Assembly: GCF_002850255.1 (NCBI RefSeq)
Contig: NZ_CP022522.1
Span: 1,473,001 to 1,537,000, forward strand
Length of the DNA: 64,000 nt
DNA from: Pseudoalteromonas sp. NC201
GTDB lineage: Bacteria > Pseudomonadota > Gammaproteobacteria > Enterobacterales > Alteromonadaceae
Direction of reading: 5' to 3'
The position numbers and the translations under genes are program-made. The notes under the pieces are model-generated. The model searched no databases and was not told the origin of the DNA. It saw only the letters and a program-made list of their open reading frames with translations. Positions within the stretch are counted from its first letter, which is position 1, and each line of letters opens with the position of its first letter. Shown here in pieces: positions 53,389-62,676 of the stretch.

Positions 53389-53600
53389 TATACCAATTAG
53401 TCTTAATACTTGCTCAATTTGAAGGAGCAAATCTGACGCTAACTGCGTTAAAAATTTCTCATTTAGAACAACTAAATCGCAAAACTTTCGCCTTGCCTAT
53501 ATGGATGTAGGTACCTTGGCGTGAGCAGGATGCGGAAGCGGTGTTATCGACAAGATTTTCTCGCCTCAAAATAGATCACTTAATTAAGCTAATTGGTATA
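53389..53600. repeat. MITE-like intergenic repeat with TATACCAATTAG ends
   Basis: Perfect 12-bp terminal inverted repeats TATACCAATTAG (53389-53400) and CTAATTGGTATA (53589-53600), extended inward with one bulge (CTTAAT). The 212 bp have no gene. Such elements look dispersed in Pseudoalteromonas-type genomes. The middle (GGATGTAGGTACC to GCGGAAGCGG) may be a second nested repeat. Confidence 0.65.
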
Positions 53601-53723
53601 AAATACTCACTAAATTGTTCGCTTTTCCCCCATCCTGACACACAAAGTCACTCAGTCGGTTTCAACCGGATAGAAAATTGTTATAATCTCACTCTTTTGT
53701 AATAAACTTAAAGCAAAGCAATT

Positions 53724-54269
53724 ATGACGACAGAGAATATGTCATTGATCAAAAATAGTATCGCGACGGTTCCTAATTACCCAAAACCAGGGATCATGTT
53801 CCGTGACGTGACTTCACTTCTAGCAAATCCAGCTGCGTTTAAGGCAACAATTGATGCATTCGTTGCGGCTTATAAAGATGGCGGCTTCACTAAAATCATC
53901 GGTACTGAATCGCGTGGTTTTATCTTCGGTGCACCATTGGCGTATGAGTTAGGTATTCCTTTTATTCCAGTAAGAAAGCCGGGTAAATTACCGCGTGAGG
54001 TGATCAGCCAGTCTTACCAGCTTGAATATGGTGAAGATACGCTTGAATTACACTCAGATGCAATTGAAACAGGTGATAAAGTGCTACTTGTTGATGATTT
54101 ACTTGCAACAGGTGGTACTATTGAAGCAACAGCAAAACTGGTTAAGCGCTTAGGCGGTGAAGCCACTGATGCTGCGTTTGTTATTTCATTGCCTGAGCTT
54201 GGTGGTGAAAAGAAAATCAACGATCTTGGGATCAAAATCCTTTCACTTGTAGAGTTCGAAGGCGAATAA
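53724..54269 (+). CDS. apt: Adenine phosphoribosyltransferase
   Basis: Salvages adenine to AMP using PRPP. The 181-residue protein has the N-terminal hood ([17 protein letters not shown]), the adenine loop ([18 protein letters not shown]) and the PRPP-binding motif [16 protein letters not shown]. Located 2 bp before dnaX, an arrangement common in gammaproteobacteria, so both are likely co-transcribed. Confidence 0.96.
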   Translation: MTTENMSLIKNSIATVPNYPKPGIMFRDVTSLLANPAAFKATIDAFVAAYKDGGFTKIIGTESRGFIFGAPLAYELGIPFIPVRKPGKLPREVISQSYQLEYGEDTLELHSDAIETGDKVLLVDDLLATGGTIEATAKLVKRLGGEATDAAFVISLPELGGEKKINDLGIKILSLVEFEGE

Positions 54270-54271
54270 GC

Positions 54272-56599
54272 ATGAGCTATCAGGTTCTGGCGCGAAAATG
54301 GCGTCCGCAAAACTTCCATGAATTAATGGGGCAAGAGCATGTTAAACAAGCTCTGGTTAACGCACTCAATGAAAAGCGTTTACACCATGCCTATTTATTC
54401 ACCGGAACACGTGGTGTGGGCAAAACAACCATTGCTAGGATCTTTGCCAAAAGCCTTAACTGCGAACAAGGCGTTACTTCAACGCCTTGTGGTCAGTGTA
54501 GTGCCTGTACTGAGATTGAAACTGGTAAGTTTATCGATTTAATCGAAATTGATGCGGCTTCTCGCACAAAAGTTGAAGACACGCGAGAAATCTTAGACAA
54601 CGTACAATATGCACCAACCCGTGGTCGCTACAAGGTTTATCTCATCGATGAAGTGCATATGTTGTCGAAGCACAGTTTTAATGCGCTCCTTAAAACCTTA
54701 GAAGAGCCGCCAGAGCACGTAAAATTTTTGCTCGCCACAACCGATCCACAGAAGTTGCCTGTGACTATTCTGTCTCGCTGTTTACAGTTCAACCTGAACG
54801 CAATGACACAAGGGCAAATAGTTGAACAGCTAGAAAAAATTCTGCCGCTAGAGCAAGTTGCCTTTGATCCGGTAGCGCTACAAACGTTAGCTAAAGCCGC
54901 TGATGGCAGTATGCGTGACGCTCTAAGTTTGACCGATCAGGCTATTGCACAAACAAATGGCAATTTAACGGTGCCTGCAGTGCAATCTATGCTGGGACTG
55001 ATGGATAGTGCGCATGCGGTCATTTTGCTGTCTGCAATTTTATGTCACGACGGTGATGCCTTACTCAATGCGATTGAAAAAATAGCACTACAAAACGGTA
55101 ATTTTGTCAGTGTGCTGGACGATTTAATTGCGTTATTGCATGTTATTCAGCTTACTCAACTTGTGCCTAGTGCTGCGCGGTTATCAAATTTTGATAACAA
55201 CGACATTAAGCTATTTGCCGAGCAATTAGCACCGCAACAGGGTCAGTTGTTGTATCAACTGCTGTTAAATGGCAAAAAAGACCTAAAGTGGGCACCCGAG
55301 CCTAAACTTGGGTTTGAGATGGTAATGCTGCGCTTAATGGCGTTCGAAAAAGAAAGTCATAGTGTAGTGCCTAGCGCTCCTGTGAGCCAAGAGACTTCTG
55401 AAAAGCAAAGCAAAGTAGGGGATTTACGAGCGCTGTTAAAAAAGCCAACAGAAGATAATGCTACGGTAGCGGCATCACCTCAGGTACAGCCGACAGCAAC
55501 ACCTACATATGCACCAGAAGCAACGACATCAACCACGCAACAAACAACACAGTATGAGCCGGTGTCGCCAACGCCTGCTGCGCAAAGCCAAGCACCAGTC
55601 GCCTCTGTGTCATCTGAGGCGGAGATGGCCAACCAATACGACAGCATCATGTCACAGGCGGTAGAGCAGGGGTTCCAAGAACAAGTTCCTGCACATCATC
55701 ATGAAAGTGCGCCAGTTGATGATGCTGCATACGCGCAAATGGCATCACAAAACCAAGAGGATTGGTCTCGACCTGAGGTGCAAAACCAAAACGCTTCAGA
55801 ACCTGCTGCTACAGCAAGTGTTACCGAGCAGCAAAATCAAGCCCAGTCAGCAATAGCACGAATTTTAAAAAATCGTAATATCTCTGGGGCGGGTCGATTG
55901 GTGGGAGCCAATGGTGAGGTAAAAAAGTCTGAGGCGCCTAGTGCGCCAATGCCAATAGAGCAAGCGCCAGCCACCACGGTAACCACACCTGAGTATCAGC
56001 CTGAACCGCAACGCGCACAGCCGGCAGCACCTCGCTTGGCACCAAAAAAGCAAAAGAAAGAAGCGTTTCAAGAGCGCCATAAACCTATTACGGAAAATTT
56101 AGCGCCAGAATTGCTAGAGCAGTTATCACCGGTAAAACAAGATGATAACGAGCAAAGTATTCAAGTGGAGATCCCCGCACCGGAAAACTTTGTTAGTCCA
56201 ATCAGTGGCATTAAGTTTGCTCACCAGAGCGACGATTGGGCAAACATGATTGAAAAGATGCAATTAGGTGGCCGAATTCGCCAGTATGCATTACACAGTG
56301 TGATAACGCAGCAAGGCGCGCAGGTACAATTGCAAGTAGATGCGAGTCAACAGCACTTGGATTCAGCAGTGCTGAGAGAGAAACTAACTGAAAGCCTAAG
56401 CGCATTACTTGAGCAGCCAATCGCGCTTGAGATTAACTATATCGACACGGTAAATAACACGCCGTTTTTGGTACAGCAACAGTTAGATGAACATAGGCTT
56501 GTCCAAGCTAAAGCGGCGATGCGTGACGATCCTCTCGTCAGCGCGTTTGTCCAAGAATTTGACGCAATGCTTGACGAAAATAGTGTTCAGGCATTGTAA
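54272..56599 (+). CDS. dnaX: DNA polymerase III subunit tau (and gamma by frameshift)
   Basis: Clamp-loader ATPase of the replicative polymerase, 775 residues. Walker A GTRGVGKT (45-52), zinc cysteines 64, 73, 76 and 79, Walker B LIDEVHML and sensor SRC motif (ILSRCLQF) are present. A long Gln/Ala/Pro-rich linker (about 370-630) joins the C-terminal tau domain that binds the polymerase core. Codons 389-391 (TTA AAA AAG) contain the heptamer A AAA AAG; a -1 shift reaches a stop four codons later, giving a gamma-like product of 395 residues. Confidence 0.97.
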   Translation: MSYQVLARKWRPQNFHELMGQEHVKQALVNALNEKRLHHAYLFTGTRGVGKTTIARIFAKSLNCEQGVTSTPCGQCSACTEIETGKFIDLIEIDAASRTKVEDTREILDNVQYAPTRGRYKVYLIDEVHMLSKHSFNALLKTLEEPPEHVKFLLATTDPQKLPVTILSRCLQFNLNAMTQGQIVEQLEKILPLEQVAFDPVALQTLAKAADGSMRDALSLTDQAIAQTNGNLTVPAVQSMLGLMDSAHAVILLSAILCHDGDALLNAIEKIALQNGNFVSVLDDLIALLHVIQLTQLVPSAARLSNFDNNDIKLFAEQLAPQQGQLLYQLLLNGKKDLKWAPEPKLGFEMVMLRLMAFEKESHSVVPSAPVSQETSEKQSKVGDLRALLKKPTEDNATVAASPQVQPTATPTYAPEATTSTTQQTTQYEPVSPTPAAQSQAPVASVSSEAEMANQYDSIMSQAVEQGFQEQVPAHHHESAPVDDAAYAQMASQNQEDWSRPEVQNQNASEPAATASVTEQQNQAQSAIARILKNRNISGAGRLVGANGEVKKSEAPSAPMPIEQAPATTVTTPEYQPEPQRAQPAAPRLAPKKQKKEAFQERHKPITENLAPELLEQLSPVKQDDNEQSIQVEIPAPENFVSPISGIKFAHQSDDWANMIEKMQLGGRIRQYALHSVITQQGAQVQLQVDASQQHLDSAVLREKLTESLSALLEQPIALEINYIDTVNNTPFLVQQQLDEHRLVQAKAAMRDDPLVSAFVQEFDAMLDENSVQAL
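55414..55458 (+). promoter_or_regulatory. Candidate programmed -1 frameshift site in dnaX
   Basis: A AAA AAG at 55438-55444 is in the correct frame for -1 slippage. The -1 frame reads GCC AAC AGA AGA TAA, stopping at 55456-55458. An internal Shine-Dalgarno-like AGGGGA (55417-55422) lies about 15 bases upstream, as in E. coli. A downstream stem-loop was not clear by eye. Confidence 0.75.
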
Positions 56600-56662
56600 T
56601 TAAGGGCGTTAGCCCTTATCTTTTATCACAGTAAACCAAATTGAAGTATAAGAGAGCAGAAT

Positions 56663-56989
56663 ATGTTTAAAGGCGGAATGGGCAACATCATGAAGCAGGC
56701 GCAGCAAATGCAAGAGCGCATGGAAAAAGCCCAAGAAGAGATCAAGAGCCTAGAAGTAACAGGTGAAGCAGGCGCAGGTTTAGTTAAAGTAACTATGCTT
56801 GGTAGCCACAACGTACGTCGCGTAGAAATCGATGAAAGCCTAATGGAAGACGACAAAGACATGATCGAAGACCTACTAGCCGCTGCGGTAAACGACGCAG
56901 TGCGCCGTGTAGGTGAAGAAACGCAAAAGCGCATGTCAGAAGTCACCGGCGGCATGCAAATGCCTCCAGGCTTCAAAATGCCGTTTTAA
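56663..56989 (+). CDS. ybaB: Nucleoid-associated protein YbaB
   Basis: A 108-residue YbaB/EbfC DNA-binding protein, homodimer with tweezer-like shape. It begins [20 protein letters not shown] and contains [18 protein letters not shown] and [14 protein letters not shown]. Follows dnaX as in E. coli, but recR is not next; a 4.9-kb block intervenes. A terminator follows directly. Confidence 0.95.
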   Translation: MFKGGMGNIMKQAQQMQERMEKAQEEIKSLEVTGEAGAGLVKVTMLGSHNVRRVEIDESLMEDDKDMIEDLLAAAVNDAVRRVGEETQKRMSEVTGGMQMPPGFKMPF

Positions 56990-57001
56990 TAAGAATCCTA
57001 T

Positions 57002-57029
57002 AAAAATAGCGCCTAAAGGCGCTATTTTT
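57002..57029 (+). terminator. Rho-independent terminator after ybaB
   Basis: 12-bp perfect stem (57002-57013 and 57018-57029) with core TAGCGCC, TAAA loop and T-run. It ends the apt-dnaX-ybaB unit. Confidence 0.92.
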
Positions 57030-57298
57030 TTGTCTGAAATTTAGGGATACCTAATAGATACCACGGATTCGGTGAGGGCTGTTACTTTATCTGATCCCTT
57101 AAAATTATCATCGTAATCTACTTTTTTGAAAAAAGAGGGTTCTAAATGGATTTAAACCGATTCTATAGCACGAGATTTTAGCATTTTCACACTAAAAGTT
57201 AGTTTTATCTATTTGAATAATAAAGCTTTTATTTTCTGTGGAAATGTTCTAACTTAAGTGTGTCAGTATCGAACGATTCTAAATATGGAGGTGGATTT

Positions 57299-57841
57299 AT
57301 GAAGTTTCAAAATCAACTTGACCAGCTAAAAAGTGGCAGTTTAACGCGAGCTCAAATGGCCGTTTTACAGGAAAATGCGCTACGCATTTTCAACAAAGGA
57401 GATAAAGACGCAAAGTTAATACTTGATGCGATCCCATATAGTAAGCCTGCAGATACATCAATTTTATTTATGGGCTTTTGTCCCGAAGCTGATTTTTCAA
57501 ATAGATTAGATATTTTTTGGAAAGAAAATGGGATTTGTCGTTTTGACTATCTAGAGAGTGAAGTTCAGATAAATCGATGGTATGAAGTGTGTGCAGGTGA
57601 CCTTCTTGTCCTTAAAAAGCGTGAACAATTTGGTAAAACCATGAAGCTATACGGTTTCGGTAGAGTAACTAAGATATGCCATGATGATGAAAATGTTCGT
57701 TACTTTGAAGTTAGCTGGGCTGAGCAATCAAGAGAAATTGAAGTACCTCTGATGGGTTGTAACAGTACTGTCGATATCAAAGCCATGGAAATGGTAGAGC
57801 AAGAAATGCCCGAAGCGTTTTGGCATTGGCTTAACCTGTAA
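57299..57841 (+). CDS. Small protein with PUA/EVE-like region, partner of the Mrr-type nuclease
   Basis: A 180-residue protein with no firm family. Residues about 85-150 (VQINRWYEVCAGDLLVLKKR, GKTMKLYGFGRVTKI, YFEVSWA) look like the beta-barrel of PUA, EVE or ASCH-type domains, which read modified bases in many restriction systems. The ATG at 57299 is supported by GGAGG (57287-57291, 7-base gap). It lies 12 bp before the nuclease gene, so the two form an operon. Base composition looks A+T-richer than ybaB and the M13 gene. Role as specificity or regulatory partner is inference. Confidence 0.6.
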   Translation: MKFQNQLDQLKSGSLTRAQMAVLQENALRIFNKGDKDAKLILDAIPYSKPADTSILFMGFCPEADFSNRLDIFWKENGICRFDYLESEVQINRWYEVCAGDLLVLKKREQFGKTMKLYGFGRVTKICHDDENVRYFEVSWAEQSREIEVPLMGCNSTVDIKAMEMVEQEMPEAFWHWLNL

Positions 57842-57853
57842 AGGACGAACAAA

Positions 57854-58834
57854 ATGAAAAACATAATATTAGTTAGAGGCCCAGAGTACTTAGCCGAGCA
57901 GGCTTTAGTTGGTTATGGTTGGCGTGAAATTAATTTGAGTAAATTTAATTCTTTTTTTGAAATTGATGAGTTTATTAAAGAGAGGGGAATCGATGTCGGC
58001 AGACAAAGAAATCAAATCAAACGATTTTTTGAAATTTCAGCAGGCGATATCGTAGTAGTTCCGATAAATAGGGCTGTGTTAATAGGGGTTGCAGTTGGTG
58101 AAAAATCATTCGCTGAAACACCTTGGAATGGAGCTAATAGAGTCGCGGTCAATTTTTTTAAAAAGTCTAATGGTAATTTGGTTAAGATCCCAAGGTATCA
58201 ATTAACCGAGGGCTTACAAAGCAGATTAAAGATAAGGATGTCGATTGCCAACCTTAATGAATTTAAAGAAGAAATTGCCGGCTATATTGAAAAACTACAG
58301 CAAAACCTAGAGATAAAATTTGACTCAGAATTTCAGACTCGAGTAGAAATTGAATTAAAACATATTGAACGTAGTTTGCTAGATAGATTGATAACAGGGC
58401 AATCTAGACTAGAAAGTGGTGGGTATGGTCTAGAAAAGTTAATTGCTGAACTCTTAGAAATTGAAGGTTATCGAACGCATATTATGTCAAAAAGTCAGAC
58501 AAATGATCATTCTGATATTGATATTAGGGCGGAAAAAAGTGATGACTTTTCTGGGACAAATATCGTGTATGTTCAGTGTAAGCATCACTCAGGTACAACT
58601 AGTAATTGGGGAGTTGATCAGTTAATTGAATTTGAAAAAGAAGCACCGAATGTAAGTTTATGGTTGATTACCACAGGTGTTGTTTCAGATGAAGTTAAAG
58701 AATATGCAAGTGAACATGGGGTAAGTGTTATGGAAGGAGAAGCATTAGCTGCAAAAATAATCTCTCAAGTTGATAAGTTGTCTGTTTCAACTAAAGAAAA
58801 GCTAGGGTTATCTGTACTTCCTAAGTTACTCTAA
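57854..58834 (+). CDS. Mrr-type restriction endonuclease with N-terminal sensor-like domain
   Basis: A 326-residue protein. The C-terminal part (about 185-320) is an Mrr_cat PD-(D/E)XK fold: SGGYGLEKLIAELLEIEGY, the acidic DHSDIDIRAE (Asp221, Asp223) and YVQCKHH (Gln241, Lys243), then WLITTGVVSDEVKEYA. The N-terminal part (about 50-110) has QIKRFFEISAGDIVVVPI and VLIGVAVGEK, again PUA/EVE-like. Such proteins cleave modified or foreign DNA, which fits a defence role with the preceding gene. No methyltransferase is present, pointing to modification-dependent or abortive action. Target is unknown. Confidence 0.78.
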   Translation: MKNIILVRGPEYLAEQALVGYGWREINLSKFNSFFEIDEFIKERGIDVGRQRNQIKRFFEISAGDIVVVPINRAVLIGVAVGEKSFAETPWNGANRVAVNFFKKSNGNLVKIPRYQLTEGLQSRLKIRMSIANLNEFKEEIAGYIEKLQQNLEIKFDSEFQTRVEIELKHIERSLLDRLITGQSRLESGGYGLEKLIAELLEIEGYRTHIMSKSQTNDHSDIDIRAEKSDDFSGTNIVYVQCKHHSGTTSNWGVDQLIEFEKEAPNVSLWLITTGVVSDEVKEYASEHGVSVMEGEALAAKIISQVDKLSVSTKEKLGLSVLPKLL

Positions 58835-58938
58835 TCGACCTTAGCCAAGATGTTGTGACATGCCCTTGGCTTTAACAGGTTAATAAAATTTAGCCACCTT
58901 ATCAGCGGTGTGCCATTAGCGGGGATGTGGACAATAAG

Positions 58939-59514
58939 ATGAGTAAACGTGCACTAGTTTTTCCGCCCAATTTTAAGCTGGTTTTGTACGCGATGGCAGT
59001 GATGTGCCTCGTACAGGTGTTGGGTGGTATTTTTGGCTTACCCGTCTACCGTTTTGGGATTGTACCGCATAATGTACATCATTTGAGTGGTGTGTTAACC
59101 GCGCCTTTTGTACACGGTAGCTGGGGACATTTGCTGAGTAATTTGCTCGGCTTAAGTATTAGCGGCTATTTGGCAGCGAGATTACCGAGGTTTAAGCGAG
59201 CAACTTTTTTTATTGTGGTTGCTACAGGGCTGTTGGTGTGGCTGTTTGCTGGACATGCTAATCACATTGGCGCATCAGGTATTGTAATGGGTTACTTTGG
59301 CTTACTGCTGGGTGCTGCGCTATTCAATCGCGATGTGCTTGGCATTGTTAGTTTTGTAGCTCTGCTGGTATTGACTTACTATGCCAATATTAGCTTTTTA
59401 GCGACATTATTTGATTTTTCGGCACAGACGAGTAGTTCAAGTCATATTTTTGGCTTTTTAAGCGGATTATGCGGGGCATACTTAACCAAGCAAAAGCGTA
59501 TTGCTCGGCGTTAA
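58939..59514 (+). CDS. Rhomboid family intramembrane serine protease
   Basis: A protein of about 191 residues with six hydrophobic helices. It carries the rhomboid motifs HGSWGHLLSNLLGL, the nucleophile Ser113 in GASG and His169 in SSSHIFGF, the catalytic dyad. Compact six-helix form as in GlpG-core or rhombosortase; which one is unclear. The start is ATG 58939 or GTG 58927; ribosome binding site support is weak for both. Not part of the nuclease operon (105-bp gap). Substrate unknown. Confidence 0.82.
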   Translation: MSKRALVFPPNFKLVLYAMAVMCLVQVLGGIFGLPVYRFGIVPHNVHHLSGVLTAPFVHGSWGHLLSNLLGLSISGYLAARLPRFKRATFFIVVATGLLVWLFAGHANHIGASGIVMGYFGLLLGAALFNRDVLGIVSFVALLVLTYYANISFLATLFDFSAQTSSSSHIFGFLSGLCGAYLTKQKRIARR

Positions 59515-59517
59515 AGC

Positions 59518-59549
59518 AGCATAACCTACCAGTGACGGCAGGTTATGCT
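59518..59549. terminator. Bidirectional terminator candidate between convergent rhomboid and M13 genes
   Basis: AGCATAACCT (59518-59527) pairs with AGGTTATGCT (59540-59549), 12-nt loop able to pair further; weak T-tracts. Confidence 0.65.
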
Positions 59550-59564
59550 TTGGGATTTAAGTTA

Positions 59565-61640
59565 TTACCAAATACGCACGCGTTCTTCAGGTGCTAGGTA
59601 CAGTTTGTCGCCCGGTTTAACGTCAAACGCTTTATACCATGCATCATGGTTGCGAGGCGCAAGGGCTCTAAATTGACCCGGTGCGTGTGTACCTGCGCGT
59701 AGTTGGTTTAGCATGCTTTGCTCAGTACGCTTTTCTTTCCATACTTGTGCCCAGGCAAGGAAGAAACGTTGGTCGCCAGTCAAGCCATCAATCACAGGTG
59801 CTTCTTTGCCGTTTAGGCTCAGTTTATAAGCATGGTAAGCCATTGCAAGGCCACCTACGTCACCGATGTTTTCGCCAAGGCTGTTACGACCGTTTACGAA
59901 GTTACCTTCAATAGGCTCATATTTGTTGTATTGTGCCGCGAGCTTGTCTGCTTTTTCTTCGAAAGCAGCGCGGTCAGCATCGGTCCACCAGTTACGCTGA
60001 ATACCATTGGCATCGGATTTTGAGCCTTGGTCGTCAAAGCCGTGGCCCATTTCGTGGCCTATCACCGCGCCAATACCGCCGTAGTTTACTGCAGGATCTG
60101 CATTTGGGTCGAAGAATGGCGGTTGTAAAATTGCCGCAGGGAAAACGATTTCATTAAACGAGCTGTTGTAGTAGGCGTTTACGCGTTGCGGTGTCATACC
60201 CCAGCGGTTACGATCGGTTTTTTCAAGCTCTTTGGCGATACTGTCATTGCGGAAAAACTCACGTAGGTTTTTCACATTCGTCATTAAGTTATTGCGGGTT
60301 AAGGTTAACCCATCAAATGATTGCCATTTATCAGGGTAGCCAATCTTAGGCGTAAATGCGGCAAGTTTTGCTTGAGCATTTACTTTTGTTTCTTCCCCCA
60401 TCCAGTCTAAGCTTTCAATCCTTTCACCAAGCGCGGTGCGTAGGTTTTCAACCAATTCTGACATTTGTTTTTTAGAAGACTCTGGGAAGTAACGGGCAAC
60501 GTAAACTTTACCAATTGCAAAGCCAAGCGACGTAGTGCCAGACATTTCGCTTATTGCGCGTTTCCAACGAGCACGTGGTTCTTGTTGACCACTTAAATGT
60601 TTGCCATAAAATTCAAAGTTAGTATTGAAGATATCTTCAGACAACAGCGACGCATTGCCGCTAATTGCATGATAAGTTAGATAGTCTTTCCAGACGGCCA
60701 AGTCTTCAGAGTTGATAAGCGCAATCATTGCTTTAATCGGCTCTGGCTGAGACATATTTAGCTGAGGCACTTTGTAGCCTGTTTCAGCAAAATATAAATC
60801 CCAATTAAAGCCTGGGTACTGTGTTGCTAGTTCGTCACGTTTGACTTGATTTAATGTCAGGTCGCGATTTCTGCGTTTTTCACGTGGCCAGTGTCCCTCA
60901 GCAATTTTAGTTTCAAGTGCAAGAATGGCCTCTGCGCGCTCAGTCGGCTTGTCTTTACCCGCAAATTTAAGCATATCTGCAATATGCGTAACGTATGCTT
61001 CTCGAGTTTTAACAAAACGCTCAGCCTCTTCTAAATAGTAAGAGCGATCTGGTAGTCCAAGTCCGCCAGCACCCATCGACATCTCATATTTATTTGGGTC
61101 TAGACGGTTAAACCACATACCGCCGCCGATCGGCGCATTTACGCCAGTTAACCAAGATTGTCCGAATGCTTTGGTGAGGCCGTCAGTGTTGTTAATGGCG
61201 TCAATGTCAGCAAGTAGTGGCTGAATAGGTTTAATACCAAGCTTATTTAGGGTTTCAACATCCATATAAGCATTGTAAAAATCGGCAATTAGCTGCTCTT
61301 CGGCGTTTAGGTTTTTACCGTTAGCAATCTCTTCGATAATGGTTTTTACTTGCTCTTCACTGCGTTCAGCAAGTGCAGAGAATGCACCAAAACGCGTTTT
61401 GTCTGCTGGCATCTCGTAGTTTTTGTACCAAGTGCCGCTGGCGTACATAAAGAAATCATCGCCTGGTTTTACACTTTCATCGCGTGCACTGAGGTCAACA
61501 CCAAAGTTGCCAAGTTCGGCCTTACCAGTGGCTACCGCTGCGTTTTCTGTTTTTTGGGTTTCACTTGTTGTGACTTGTGGCTCAGAGCAAGCCGTCAGCA
61601 TAACGGCTGCAAGTGCACTTGCTATTATCGTTTTTTTCAT
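59565..61640 (-). CDS. M13 family zinc metallopeptidase (PepO/neprilysin type), lipoprotein
   Basis: A 691-residue M13 endopeptidase. The ATG at 61640 gives a lipoprotein signal peptide (MKKTIIASALAAVMLTACSE); the frame is open further upstream but without a sensible N-terminus. Zinc motif HEMGH at 529-533 and third ligand Glu590 in GENIGDVGG, with substrate segments NAYYNSSFNEIVFPAAIL. Likely periplasmic or outer-membrane, cutting peptides. Monocistronic, divergent from recR. Confidence 0.95.
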   Translation of the reverse strand: MKKTIIASALAAVMLTACSEPQVTTSETQKTENAAVATGKAELGNFGVDLSARDESVKPGDDFFMYASGTWYKNYEMPADKTRFGAFSALAERSEEQVKTIIEEIANGKNLNAEEQLIADFYNAYMDVETLNKLGIKPIQPLLADIDAINNTDGLTKAFGQSWLTGVNAPIGGGMWFNRLDPNKYEMSMGAGGLGLPDRSYYLEEAERFVKTREAYVTHIADMLKFAGKDKPTERAEAILALETKIAEGHWPREKRRNRDLTLNQVKRDELATQYPGFNWDLYFAETGYKVPQLNMSQPEPIKAMIALINSEDLAVWKDYLTYHAISGNASLLSEDIFNTNFEFYGKHLSGQQEPRARWKRAISEMSGTTSLGFAIGKVYVARYFPESSKKQMSELVENLRTALGERIESLDWMGEETKVNAQAKLAAFTPKIGYPDKWQSFDGLTLTRNNLMTNVKNLREFFRNDSIAKELEKTDRNRWGMTPQRVNAYYNSSFNEIVFPAAILQPPFFDPNADPAVNYGGIGAVIGHEMGHGFDDQGSKSDANGIQRNWWTDADRAAFEEKADKLAAQYNKYEPIEGNFVNGRNSLGENIGDVGGLAMAYHAYKLSLNGKEAPVIDGLTGDQRFFLAWAQVWKEKRTEQSMLNQLRAGTHAPGQFRALAPRNHDAWYKAFDVKPGDKLYLAPEERVRIW

Positions 61641-61910
61641 TATGTAGTCTCTATCTAGTTCGAGAAGTGAGCCCGACAGTCGTCCTATTGTATTTACTAT
61701 CGGGAATGGAACCATTGTCGAGCGAATACCTGTTTGCTGCAAGCATTTGAGTCGAATTGTTGAAAAATTCATGGTAAATGCGTTTTTAAACTTCACAATG
61801 CGTGAAGGGAATTGAAATTGCTTCAAGCTTTAAATCAATAGAAATATCCCTTATCATTTCGGCATTGTTATCGGTGCGTTTGCACTGCATGGGCCACAAG
61901 AAACGAATTT

Positions 61911-62510
61911 ATGCAATTATCACCAAGTTTAACGGCGCTTATTGAAGCGCTGCGTTGTTTACCTGGCATTGGGCCTAAGTCTGCGCAACGTATTGCCTTT
62001 CATTTATTAGAGCGAGACAGAGAGGGCGGCAGCCAACTGGGGCAAAGCCTTACTCATGCGATGCAAGCCATCGGTCATTGCTCAAGCTGCCGAACATTTA
62101 GTGAGGTTGAGGTGTGTGATATTTGCCAAAGTATCAAGCGCCAAGACACAGGGCTGCTTTGTGTGGTTGAATCACCAACGGACGTATTGGCGATAGAGCA
62201 AACGGGCCAATTTAATGGCTTGTATTTTGTGCTGATGGGGCATTTATCGCCTCTGGATGGAATTGGCCCTAATGAAATCGGCCTTGATGTCCTTGAGCGT
62301 AAGCTAAGTGCTGGCAATATTAATGAAGTTATCTTAGCGACAAACCCAACGGTGGAAGGCGAGGCAACGGCACATTATATTTCTGAGTTATGTCATAAGT
62401 ATCAGGTTGAAGCGTCACGTATTGCCCATGGTATGCCTGTCGGCGGTGAGCTTGACCTTGTAGACGGTATGACGTTAATGCATGCGTTTAGCGGGCGTAA
62501 GAAGCTCTAA
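61911..62510 (+). CDS. recR: Recombination mediator protein RecR
   Basis: A 199-residue protein of the RecFOR pathway loading RecA. It has the HhH segment ([18 protein letters not shown]), the C4 zinc finger ([16 protein letters not shown]) and the Toprim domain ([34 protein letters not shown]). In E. coli it directly follows ybaB; here about 4.9 kb lies between. Confidence 0.96.
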   Translation: MQLSPSLTALIEALRCLPGIGPKSAQRIAFHLLERDREGGSQLGQSLTHAMQAIGHCSSCRTFSEVEVCDICQSIKRQDTGLLCVVESPTDVLAIEQTGQFNGLYFVLMGHLSPLDGIGPNEIGLDVLERKLSAGNINEVILATNPTVEGEATAHYISELCHKYQVEASRIAHGMPVGGELDLVDGMTLMHAFSGRKKL

Positions 62511-62595
62511 TCTTAACGCTTCTTGCTAAAAGCCCTGTTTTTGGAGCAATTGAATCTAAAAAATAGGGCGATTTGTTAAAAATTTTGTTCAGTCT

Positions 62596-62623
62596 CTTGA
62601 AAGTTTTTTCTCCTCCCCCATAT
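62596..62623 (+). promoter_or_regulatory. Sigma-32 heat-shock promoter of htpG
   Basis: CTTGAAA (62596-62602) and CCCCATAT (62616-62623), separated by 13 bp, match the sigma-32 (RpoH) consensus. The start codon of htpG lies 53 bp further on. Confidence 0.85.
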
Positions 62624-62676
62624 ACCTAGCATATTGATAAAGAACACTGCATTAATTGCTTATATTGGAGAGAACA

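Noticed and set aside
53283..53510. 75-codon frame after the small membrane protein
   Set aside because: It starts inside the small gene and runs through a terminator and the repeat; no ribosome binding site.
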